Shown one piece after another: positions 26,963 to 34,353 of a stretch of DNA of 64,000 nt. Every line of letters starts with the position of its first letter. The first letter of the stretch is position 1. The stretch comes from Robertkochia sediminum (GTDB taxonomy: Bacteria; Bacteroidota; Bacteroidia; Flavobacteriales; Flavobacteriaceae): the NCBI RefSeq assembly GCF_016786255.1, contig NZ_JADMKT010000077.1, positions 1-64,000 of the forward strand, read 5' to 3'. Both the position numbers and the translations under genes were made by a program. Below the pieces are notes generated by a model. The model was given only the letters and a program-made list of their open reading frames with translations. It did not search any database and had not been told where the DNA came from.

Positions 26963-28300
26963 ATGGAAGAAAATAAGAAAGTAGCGTTCTATACCCTGGG
27001 GTGTAAGCTTAATTTTTCGGAAACCTCTACCATTGCCCGCTCCTTCCAGGCTGAAGGATTTGACCGGGTGGAGTTTGATGAGGACGCCGATATTTATGTG
27101 ATCAATACCTGCTCGGTTACCGAAAATGCCGATAAGCGTTTCAAGTCGATCGTAAAGCAGGCCAGGAAGCGCAATGAAGATGCCTTTATTGCTGCCGTGG
27201 GATGCTATGCTCAGCTCAAGCCGGAAGAGCTCGCGGCCGTGGAAGGGGTCGATCTGGTCCTGGGAGCTACCGAGAAATTCAAGATCACCGATTACCTGAA
27301 TGATCTGAGTAAGAACGATTTTGGGGAGGTGCACAGCTGCGAGATCGAAGAAGCCGACTTTTATGTAGGGAGTTACTCTATTGGCGACAGGACCCGTGCC
27401 TTCTTAAAGGTTCAGGATGGTTGCGATTATAAGTGTACCTATTGTACCATACCACTGGCAAGGGGTATTTCGAGAAGTGATACCCTGGAGAATGTGCTAA
27501 AGAATGCTGCTGAGATAGCCGCTCAGGATATCAAGGAGATCGTGCTTACCGGAGTGAATATAGGTGACTACGGAAAAGGGGAGTTCGGAAATAAGAAACA
27601 CGAACATACCTTTTACGAGCTGGTAAAAGCACTTGATGAGGTAGAGGGTATCGAGCGTTTGCGTATTTCTTCCATCGAGCCCAACCTGTTGAAAGATGAG
27701 ACCATAGATTTTGTAGCTCAAAGTAAAGCCTTTGTGCCTCACTTTCATATCCCACTGCAAAGCGGAAGCAATGAGATCCTCGGACTCATGCGCAGGCGTT
27801 ACCGAAGGGAGCTCTATACAGACCGTGTACGCCAGATCAAAGAGGTGATGCCTCAGGCGTGTATCGGAGTAGATGTCATCGTTGGCTTCCCCGGGGAAAC
27901 CGATGAGCATTTCCTGGAAACCTATCACTACCTGAACGAGCTGGATATTTCTTACCTGCACGTGTTCACCTACTCGGAAAGGGATAATACCCTCGCTGCC
28001 GATATGGAAGGTGTCGTGCCTAAGCGCGTACGGGCCAAACGAAGTAAGATGCTTCGTGGGCTCTCGGCTAAGAAAAGGCGTGCCTTTTATGAGAGTCAGC
28101 TGGGAACAGAGCGTACCGTGCTCTTTGAAGGGGAAAATAAAGAAGGGTATATTCACGGCTTCACCGAGAATTATGTAAAAGTGAAGGCGCCCTGGGATCC
28201 GGCCCTGGTAAATACATTGCACCGTGTGCGATTAACGCAGATCGATGAAGATGGAATGGTGCGATTCGAATTTGTTGAAAATACCGTATTACATACTTAA
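26963..28300 (+). CDS. mtaB: tRNA t6A37 methylthiotransferase
   Basis: 445 residues. It adds a methylthio group to N6-threonylcarbamoyladenosine 37 of tRNA (ms2t6A). Domains in order: N-terminal UPF0004 with three cluster-binding cysteines (YTLGCKLNFSET, INTCSVTENAD, VGCYAQLKPEE); radical-SAM core with DGCDYKCTYCTIPLARG; C-terminal TRAM-like segment. The absence of MiaB-type spacing and the CKLN motif favour MtaB over MiaB or RimO. It is followed by a bidirectional terminator. Confidence 0.95.
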   Translation: MEENKKVAFYTLGCKLNFSETSTIARSFQAEGFDRVEFDEDADIYVINTCSVTENADKRFKSIVKQARKRNEDAFIAAVGCYAQLKPEELAAVEGVDLVLGATEKFKITDYLNDLSKNDFGEVHSCEIEEADFYVGSYSIGDRTRAFLKVQDGCDYKCTYCTIPLARGISRSDTLENVLKNAAEIAAQDIKEIVLTGVNIGDYGKGEFGNKKHEHTFYELVKALDEVEGIERLRISSIEPNLLKDETIDFVAQSKAFVPHFHIPLQSGSNEILGLMRRRYRRELYTDRVRQIKEVMPQACIGVDVIVGFPGETDEHFLETYHYLNELDISYLHVFTYSERDNTLAADMEGVVPKRVRAKRSKMLRGLSAKKRRAFYESQLGTERTVLFEGENKEGYIHGFTENYVKVKAPWDPALVNTLHRVRLTQIDEDGMVRFEFVENTVLHT

Positions 28301-28303
28301 AAA

Positions 28304-28332
28304 AGAACCTCGCCGAAGCGAGGTTTTTTTAT
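28304..28332 (+). terminator. Bidirectional terminator between mtaB and the GNAT gene
   Basis: Perfect 8-bp stem AACCTCGC/GCGAGGTT with a CGAA tetraloop, an A-run to the left and seven T to the right. It can end both convergent genes. Confidence 0.92.
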
Positions 28333-28625
28333 TAGATCCTGATCCCAACGGGAAGCAGGCCTTTAAATTCTTTATGCTTTCTAAGAAACCGGGCTATGTG
28401 CGGACTCGTGGGAACCACACTGAGGTTCTTTTTCTCGATCTGTTTTAAAACTGCGGTAATAAATCGGTCTTTGAACGAGGGGTCTTCTACTTCCTCAGGA
28501 ATGAAAAGCTTTGTCAGGAAAATTTTTCGTTCTTGGGAAGCGTATTCGATCTTTGCGAGTTTCCCGGCAATTGGAGCTTCGAATTGACGCAAAAATTCGT
28601 TGTCGTTAATGGTTACTTCATCCAT
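28332..28625 (-). CDS. Small GNAT-like acetyltransferase (YjdJ type)
   Basis: 97 residues, the normal size for the short GCN5-related family (Acetyltransf_CG). The central strand and helix RKIFLTKLFIPEEVEDPSFKDRFI and the terminal VVPTSPHIARFLRKHKEF, a variant of the usual PxCPxV-x-FI-x-hP motif, support the call. It lacks room for the full GNAT domain, as is typical. Substrate is unknown. It has short convergent spacing to mtaB. Confidence 0.8.
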   Translation of the reverse strand: MDEVTINDNEFLRQFEAPIAGKLAKIEYASQERKIFLTKLFIPEEVEDPSFKDRFITAVLKQIEKKNLSVVPTSPHIARFLRKHKEFKGLLPVGIRI

Positions 28626-28817
28626 GGGTTATTTGATTTAACGCTCTTATATTAATGTGCGGATATGTTCTCTTTTGTTAATGCGATCTTTTAAATGGAG
28701 TTCAAAGAGGTTGGAACCATTGGAAGCGGATGAAATTTGCTTCTGAATGATATTTTTATTTCCTTAACAAATTGTAACGGTAAAGTTACGAAAAATTAGC
28801 TAATCCCTTAATAAACA

Positions 28818-29498
28818 ATGACTGAAACTGCAGCTATTTCTTCCCGAATTCCGGTATATATGATGCCTGGGATGGCTGCTGCACCGGAGATCTTTGAAAA
28901 CATCCACCTCCCGGAAGATCGTTTTGAGACCATTTGGCTGGAGTGGAAAATGCCAGAACACCACGAATCCCTTTCACATTACGCCCTGCGAATGTGTGAA
29001 GAGGTGCATCATGAGGCCCCGGTGTTGTTAGGGGTCTCTTTTGGAGGTGTTTTAGTGCAGGAAATGGCCAAACACATCGCCGTGCGTAAGCTTATTGTGG
29101 TATCCAGTGTTAAATCGCGCTCAGAGATGCCGTATCGTATGAGGGTGGCACGGGTTACCGGGCTGCATAAGCTGCTTCCTACGGCCATGGTCGATAAGAT
29201 AGAGACCTGGGCCAAATACGCCTTTGGTGAACCTGTGGTAAAACGGGTAGACCTCTATAAACGCTATCTTTCGGTACGCGATAAGCATTACCTGGACTGG
29301 GCCATAGATCGCATGGTAAACTGGGAGCAGGAAGAACCCTTGCCGGGGACCGTCCACATTCAGGGCGACAGGGATGCCGTGTTTCCTGCGTACCGCATTC
29401 ATGACTGCATCTGGGTAAAAGGAGGTACCCATGTAATGATCGTGAACAGGTTCCGGTGGTTTAATGAGCATTTACCTGCATTGATCACTTCCGACTAA
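28818..29498 (+). CDS. Alpha/beta-hydrolase fold protein
   Basis: 226 residues, cytoplasmic. The nucleophile elbow is GVSFGG, near residue 75. The acid is likely in GDRDAVFPA, and the His in KGGTHVMIVNR near the C-terminus. The oxyanion-hole region is MMPGMAAAPEIF. It is a compact esterase or lipase-like enzyme of unknown substrate, and the only obvious partner is the lytic transglycosylase gene 37 bp downstream. Confidence 0.85.
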   Translation: MTETAAISSRIPVYMMPGMAAAPEIFENIHLPEDRFETIWLEWKMPEHHESLSHYALRMCEEVHHEAPVLLGVSFGGVLVQEMAKHIAVRKLIVVSSVKSRSEMPYRMRVARVTGLHKLLPTAMVDKIETWAKYAFGEPVVKRVDLYKRYLSVRDKHYLDWAIDRMVNWEQEEPLPGTVHIQGDRDAVFPAYRIHDCIWVKGGTHVMIVNRFRWFNEHLPALITSD

Positions 29499-29535
29499 GA
29501 CCTCTTTTTGTATATTTAGCCAAACTAAAGATCTG

Positions 29536-30489
29536 ATGATGAACGTGAGAAATTATATACTTGCTGGTGGAGTGGCTGTGGTGGCTGCCGTTTTTATTAA
29601 TGCTGTACAAGCCGATGAGGCTGTAAGCGAATCTCCTGCAGCAAAACCGTCCCGAGAAACTGTAATGACAACCGACCCCTATACGGTCAAGGCTGTGGAT
29701 ATTCCTAAAAATATCAATTTTGCAGGGGAAGCTGTGCCCCTGGAAGATCCCGATGTGATGGAACGCCTGGATCGCGAATTATTGGTGAATACCTATTGGC
29801 AATCTAATGCCCTTTTGCTTATCAAGCGTGCGAATAAATACTTTCCGGTGATCGAGCCTATTCTGAAGGAAGAAGGTGTGCCGGATGATTTTAAATACCT
29901 GGCAGTGATCGAAAGTGCCCTTACCAATGCGGTGTCTCCCGCCGGAGCCCGCGGATTTTGGCAGATCCTTAAAGGTACGGCCCGCGAATACGGATTAGAA
30001 GTGAATGACAACGTCGACGAGCGTTATCATCTTGAAAAGGCTACAAGAGCGGCGTGCCAGTACCTGAAAAAGTCCAAAGAGCGATTTGGTTCATGGACCC
30101 TGGCGGCGGCAGCTTACAATGCCGGACAGTACGGGATGCAAAAACAACTGGATCGCCAAAAGGTAGATAATTATTACGACGTGCTTCTGGGGCAGGAGAC
30201 CGGCCGGTACGTGTTTCGTATCCTGGCACTTAAAGAGATCCTTACCGATCCTGAGAAGTACGGATTCCATTTTGAAGACGACGACCTCTATACCCATATC
30301 CCTACCAAAAAAATGGCCGTGGATACCGTGGTGAACGATTTTGCCGATTTCGCCAAAAAGTTCGATATCAACTACAAGATCCTTAAGATCCATAACCCTT
30401 GGTTGCGCGAAGGACATTTGAACAATGCATCGCGTAAAGAATATTTTATTGAAATCCCGGAAGAGGGTTACTACCCTCAGCAAAAATAA
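29536..30489 (+). CDS. Membrane/periplasmic lytic transglycosylase (MltD-like)
   Basis: 317 residues with an N-terminal signal or anchor helix (MNVRNYILAGGVAVVAAVFI). The SLT domain lies near residues 110-235: the catalytic Glu is in YLAVIESALT, followed by SPAGARGFWQI and AAAAYNAGQYG. It cleaves peptidoglycan glycan strands with anhydro-muramic acid formation. No LysM repeats follow, unlike E. coli MltD. Its stop codon is immediately followed by the cls start, so the two are coupled. A -7-like TATATTTA sits at 29511-29518. Confidence 0.92.
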   Translation: MMNVRNYILAGGVAVVAAVFINAVQADEAVSESPAAKPSRETVMTTDPYTVKAVDIPKNINFAGEAVPLEDPDVMERLDRELLVNTYWQSNALLLIKRANKYFPVIEPILKEEGVPDDFKYLAVIESALTNAVSPAGARGFWQILKGTAREYGLEVNDNVDERYHLEKATRAACQYLKKSKERFGSWTLAAAAYNAGQYGMQKQLDRQKVDNYYDVLLGQETGRYVFRILALKEILTDPEKYGFHFEDDDLYTHIPTKKMAVDTVVNDFADFAKKFDINYKILKIHNPWLREGHLNNASRKEYFIEIPEEGYYPQQK

Positions 30490-31944
30490 ATGTGGAATTT
30501 TATAGGTGACCATCTCGGAAAGCTTCTTATAGGTCTTAACTACCTGCTGGCCCTGGGTGCCGCTGTTGCGATCGTGATGCGCAATACGAACCCGAACAGA
30601 ACGCTTTCGTATGTGTTGGCCCTCCTTCTAATACCCTTTGTAGGACTGCTCTTTTATGTGCTTTTTGGACAGGAATACCGGCGTACCCGAATGTTCCGGC
30701 GTAAGAACGTGCTCAACCAGGTCAATATTAAAAAGTGGCGCCAATCCCTCGATGTGTATCAAAATGAGGTCAATAGCCTGGAGAAAAAACCGCTAAAGCT
30801 CAAGTCGAAGCTCATACGCCTCATGCAGGCGACCAAACAATCGCCCCTTACCCTTCACAATAAGGTCGAGGTCCTGATCAATGGTGAAGAAAAGTTTTCC
30901 CGCTTGTTCGACGATATTAAAAAGAGTAACAGCAGTATTCACCTCGAGTATTATATTTTTCGCGATGATAAGATCGGGTCGGAACTTATAAAGCTCCTTT
31001 GCGATAAGGCAGAGGAAGGGGTAGAAGTGCGTATCAATTATGATTATGTGGCCAGTAGCATTAGCAATAAGGCCAAAGATAAACTTCGCAAGGCCGGGGT
31101 GGAGTTCTATCCGTTTCTTCCGGTGTACTTCCCGCGATTCGCCAGTAAACTGAATTACCGCAACCATCGTAAGATCGCAGTGATCGACGGTAGGATAGGC
31201 TATGTTGGTGGTATCAATGTGGGCGATGAGTATGTGAATACCGAAGGACAGCGGTATTGGCGCGATACGCATTTGCGTATTGAAGGGGAATCTGTAGGGG
31301 TGATCCAATTGCAGTTCATGCTTAACTGGGATTTTGTAAGTGAAGAAGATATCAGGATCAAAGACGAATGGTTCCCTGAGGTGAACGAAAGGACCGAGAT
31401 CCCGATGCAAATGGCCATGTCGGGACCGGATACCCAATGGGCCTATATCAAGGAGGCTATGTTCGTGGCCATCAATTCGGCTTCGGAATACCTGTACCTC
31501 ACCACTCCTTATTTTATTCCGAACGATGAGATCCTCACCGCACTTCTGGCGGCTTCGCGAAGTGGGGTGAAGGTGAAGTTGCTCATTCCCGGGATCAGCG
31601 ATTCCAGGGTGGCGAAATTCGCCAGCTATTCTTATATCGAGCGCATGCTCGAAGCCGGCATCGAGGTCTATCTCTATCAAAAAGGTATTCTCCATGCCAA
31701 GACCATGGTGATCGACGGATGCTTTTCTACCGTGGGTACCTCGAATATCGATTACCGCAGTTTTGATATCAATTTTGAGATCAATGCCCTGATGTATCAC
31801 GAAGGTATCGCCGGAGACCTGGCGGCCCAATTTCATGAAGACCTGAAAGACAGCACCCGCATCGAACCTGAAGTATGGAAAGTACGCCCCATGAAGCAAA
31901 AACTCAAAGAATCGTTCTGCAGGCTTTGGGCGCCGTTGCTTTAG
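30490..31944 (+). CDS. cls: Cardiolipin synthase
   Basis: 484 residues. Two N-terminal membrane helices (first 60 residues) precede two phospholipase-D HKD motifs: HRKIAVIDGRIGYVGGIN near residue 220 and HAKTMVIDGCFSTVGTSN near residue 400. It joins phosphatidylglycerol molecules into cardiolipin in the inner membrane. Length and paired motifs match ClsA-type enzymes. It starts directly after the lytic transglycosylase stop. Its 3' end runs into an 8-bp G-rich tandem repeat. Confidence 0.95.
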   Translation: MWNFIGDHLGKLLIGLNYLLALGAAVAIVMRNTNPNRTLSYVLALLLIPFVGLLFYVLFGQEYRRTRMFRRKNVLNQVNIKKWRQSLDVYQNEVNSLEKKPLKLKSKLIRLMQATKQSPLTLHNKVEVLINGEEKFSRLFDDIKKSNSSIHLEYYIFRDDKIGSELIKLLCDKAEEGVEVRINYDYVASSISNKAKDKLRKAGVEFYPFLPVYFPRFASKLNYRNHRKIAVIDGRIGYVGGINVGDEYVNTEGQRYWRDTHLRIEGESVGVIQLQFMLNWDFVSEEDIRIKDEWFPEVNERTEIPMQMAMSGPDTQWAYIKEAMFVAINSASEYLYLTTPYFIPNDEILTALLAASRSGVKVKLLIPGISDSRVAKFASYSYIERMLEAGIEVYLYQKGILHAKTMVIDGCFSTVGTSNIDYRSFDINFEINALMYHEGIAGDLAAQFHEDLKDSTRIEPEVWKVRPMKQKLKESFCRLWAPLL

Positions 31945-31952
31945 ATGGGTAT

Positions 31953-32071
31953 GTAGGGAAGTAGGGAAGTAGGGAAGTAGGGAAGTAGAGAACTAGGGAA
32001 GTAGGGAAGTAGGGGAGTAGGGAAATAGGGAAGTAGGGAAGTAGGGAAATAGGGAAGTAGGGAAATATAGG
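31953..32071 (+). repeat. 8-bp G-rich tandem repeat (GTAGGGAA)n
   Basis: About 14 copies of GTAGGGAA with scattered base changes, beginning 9 bases after the cls stop. GGG runs every 8 bases could form G-quadruplex structure in the cls mRNA tail. It is related in sequence to the tract at 2275-2345. A short stray copy occurs at 32155-32166. Reading frames here encode only proline/tyrosine/phenylalanine low complexity. Confidence 0.95.
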
Positions 32072-32188
32072 GTTATGGTCTTTGCGAGAAGGAGCTGTGT
32101 TCCGACGCGGCAATCTGTTTGTGGTTGAGAGCTAGGTAAACAGGTGTGCCTCGAAGTAGGGAAATAAGGTATTATCACATTGTAATTA

Positions 32189-33217
32189 ATGAGCTTCAGG
32201 ATTCGGATATTGTTTTTCGTTGCTTTTGAGTTGATGCTCTTTCGGGCAGAAGCCCAAGACGCAGATACCACCGGGATACCGGATGAGGGCGAGTGGCAAG
32301 AAAAAATGAGCAGTAAAATTACTGTCGATCTGTCATTGAATAATTCCTTTAAGGCGTTCGAAGTAAAAACGTCGGCAAATAAAACGCTGCTTTATCCCAA
32401 TACTCCAAATAATGTGCGACTTAATGTGAGCTATGAGTTCCTTTCATTAGGGATTCAGTTTGCACCTGATTTCTTACCGGGAAATGGAGATGAGGATCAA
32501 AAAGGGGAGACCAGTTCTTTCCAGATCGGTTCGTTGCTGGTACTTAAGCATTGGTTTGCCGAAGCCAATTACTCCCGGGTGAAAGGCTTTTACCTGAAAA
32601 ATACCCTGGATTTTGATCCCGGATGGACCGACGGCGATCCGTATGTACAATTTCCTGACCTGAATTATGAAGGGGTATCACTTTCGGCAGGTTATATACA
32701 CAACTCAAGATTTTCCCTGCGAAGCCTAACGATGCAAACTGAACGTCAGTTGAAAAGTGTCGGGAGCTTTATGCCTGTTTTTAATATAGATCATTATGTG
32801 GTGAACGATAAGTCTGCAGCGATCAATACACAACGCTCCAGAAATGTAGAATTGAATATGGGACCGGGGTATGTGCATACCCTGGTGTTTCAGGAGCAAT
32901 TTTATGCCTCCTTAGGTGTTTTTGGGGGCATTGGCTACTTGAATACCAAATTAACCACCCGTACTGCATCCGGGAATGTTGTCTCAAATCAGGACAATCT
33001 ATTATGGAGAGGCGATTGTAAGGCAGGTATCGGATTTAATGGTCGTAAGTTCTATTCGGCATTGTTCACAAGTATCTCAGGTACCACGTACCGACAGGAG
33101 AATACCACTGTGAAAAATACAGGAACCAGGGTGTTCTATCGGTTCGTTGTGGGAATGCGATTTGATGCTCCGAAATTTTTGGTAAATGGTATGAACAAAC
33201 TAAAGAAAGCTATTTGA
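32189..33217 (+). CDS. DUF4421 outer-membrane beta-barrel-like protein
   Basis: 342 residues with a signal peptide (cleavage after RAEAQ). The mature chain alternates hydrophobic and polar residues in strand-like blocks and ends with a strand plus a short helical tail. Motifs (LSLNNSFKAFEV, YEFLSLGIQFAPDFLPGN, GYVHTLVFQEQFYASL) fit DUF4421, a Bacteroidota family of predicted outer-membrane proteins. No function is known. It stands alone after the repeat tract. Confidence 0.85.
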   Translation: MSFRIRILFFVAFELMLFRAEAQDADTTGIPDEGEWQEKMSSKITVDLSLNNSFKAFEVKTSANKTLLYPNTPNNVRLNVSYEFLSLGIQFAPDFLPGNGDEDQKGETSSFQIGSLLVLKHWFAEANYSRVKGFYLKNTLDFDPGWTDGDPYVQFPDLNYEGVSLSAGYIHNSRFSLRSLTMQTERQLKSVGSFMPVFNIDHYVVNDKSAAINTQRSRNVELNMGPGYVHTLVFQEQFYASLGVFGGIGYLNTKLTTRTASGNVVSNQDNLLWRGDCKAGIGFNGRKFYSALFTSISGTTYRQENTTVKNTGTRVFYRFVVGMRFDAPKFLVNGMNKLKKAI

Positions 33218-33305
33218 GCGAGGCTAATGATGTTTCATAGCCTCATCATCCTCCGAAGCTTCAGCGAAGGAGGGCATCACCGTATCACCGTGTTCCTCAA
33301 ATAAA

Positions 33306-33326
33306 AAAGCCGGGAAATCCCCGGCT
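33306..33326 (-). terminator. Terminator of the TPR-like membrane protein gene
   Basis: Stem AGCCGGG/CCCGGCT around 33308-33326 with a five-base loop. The A-run to the left gives a T-tract on the minus strand. The stretch between the gene stop and this site holds the TCTCGTC repeats. Confidence 0.75.
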
Positions 33327-33346
33327 CTCTCTCTAACTTTATATTA

Positions 33347-33415
33347 TCTCGTCTCTCGTCTCTCGTCTCTCGTCTCTCGTCTTTCCTCTTGACTCTTGGC
33401 TCTTGGCTCTCGATT
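33347..33415 (-). repeat. 7-bp tandem repeats (TCTCGTC, then CTCTTGG) in a 3' UTR
   Basis: Five copies of TCTCGTC (33347-33381) merge into a CTCTTGACTCTTGGCTCTTGG array (33388-33414), ending at the stop codon of the minus-strand gene. The tract lies between that stop and its terminator, so it would be transcribed. Confidence 0.9.
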
Positions 33416-33417
33416 GA

Positions 33418-33933
33418 CTAGATGCGCTTCATCTGCTGCTGCATCATTTTGATCTGATCTTTCAGCATACCTTGCTTATCCAGCTTTTTGGCTTCGCTCA
33501 GTAACATGGTAGCTTCGCGCTTTCTCCTTTTTTGCATGGCGATACCGGCAAGGCTAAGTTTGGCCATGGCCAGGTCGTAATCCATCGTTAGGCCCAGCTT
33601 AAGCGCCTTCTTAAAATACTTTTCGGCCTCAGTAAGATTGGTCTGAGAAGCCATGATCCCGCGTAGGTAGTTGTAGTACCCCTGCTGCTTGGTGATCAGG
33701 GCGCTTTCCGGATTCTTGATCTTATCCAGCCATTTCTTGGTGCCGGCGAAATCCTGCTTACGCATGCTCAGGAAGGCCAAAAGGATCATCTCATTACGGA
33801 AGTAAAGGAATACGAAGATCAGGGCCAAAAGGATCAGAAAGATACCGTTTCCGATCTCTCCTTCTACAAATTGATACACTGCAAAAGCTGATATAAGGAC
33901 AGCAAGAATTATTTTTATATTTTTGTTGAACAT
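33418..33933 (-). CDS. Membrane-anchored TPR-like protein
   Basis: 171 residues. Two hydrophobic helices at about 8-24 and 30-46 are followed by a helical cytoplasmic part. Within it AEKYFKKALKLGLTMDYDLAMAKLSLAGIAMQKRRKREA reads as one to two tetratricopeptide hairpins. The C-terminus is rich in Lys, Met and Gln. I do not recognise a specific function; TPR parts usually mediate protein contacts. It is divergent from rpmH. Confidence 0.8.
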   Translation of the reverse strand: MFNKNIKIILAVLISAFAVYQFVEGEIGNGIFLILLALIFVFLYFRNEMILLAFLSMRKQDFAGTKKWLDKIKNPESALITKQQGYYNYLRGIMASQTNLTEAEKYFKKALKLGLTMDYDLAMAKLSLAGIAMQKRRKREATMLLSEAKKLDKQGMLKDQIKMMQQQMKRI

Positions 33934-33997
33934 ACAGGGTGTTTTGAATTGCTGGGCAAAGGTAATAAAAACAATGAAAAATATTTTTTATCGCTTA

Positions 33998-34028
33998 TTT
34001 GTCAAAGTGAAAAGTCTTTGTATATTTG
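33998..34028 (+). promoter_or_regulatory. Promoter of rpmH
   Basis: -33 TTTG (33998-34001), 19-base spacer, -7 TATATTTG (34021-34028): a full Bacteroidota consensus promoter, 71 bases before the rpmH start. It is the best promoter match in the window. Confidence 0.85.
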
Positions 34029-34099
34029 CCCCGCGATTTTGTGATGCAAATTCCAGCGCCGTTAGTTATAGATTTACAAGTTGATAAAGATATTTTAAA

Positions 34100-34258
34100 A
34101 TGAAAAGAACGTTTCAGCCCTCAAAGAGAAAAAGGAAGAATAAGCACGGTTTCAGAGAAAGAATGGCTTCTGCCAATGGTAGAAAGGTGCTTGCTAGCAG
34201 AAGAGCTAAAGGAAGAAAGAAATTATCTGTTTCTTCTGAACCAAGACATAAGAAATAA
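34100..34258 (+). CDS. rpmH: 50S ribosomal protein L34
   Basis: 52 residues, starting [20 protein letters not shown] and continuing [20 protein letters not shown], which is the universal L34 sequence. A seven-residue extension ([10 protein letters not shown] end) is common in Bacteroidota. It has a consensus promoter and terminator of its own and lies next to carB rather than beside dnaA. Confidence 0.98.
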   Translation: MKRTFQPSKRKRKNKHGFRERMASANGRKVLASRRAKGRKKLSVSSEPRHKK

Positions 34259-34280
34259 TGTTTTTCGATATATAAATAAA

Positions 34281-34312
34281 AAGGTGTTACTTTTACCAGT
34301 AACACCTTTTTT
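34281..34312 (+). terminator. Terminator of rpmH
   Basis: Perfect 11-bp stem AAGGTGTTACT/AGTAACACCTT with a six-base loop, followed by a T-run. Confidence 0.93.
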
Positions 34313-34353
34313 TTGACCCACTTGTATCATAAATCTCCTTATTAAAAAACACA

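Noticed and set aside
31904-32271. Minus-strand frames rich in Phe-Pro-Tyr-Ser-Leu
   Set aside because: They are translations of the GTAGGGAA repeat tract and carry no protein signal.
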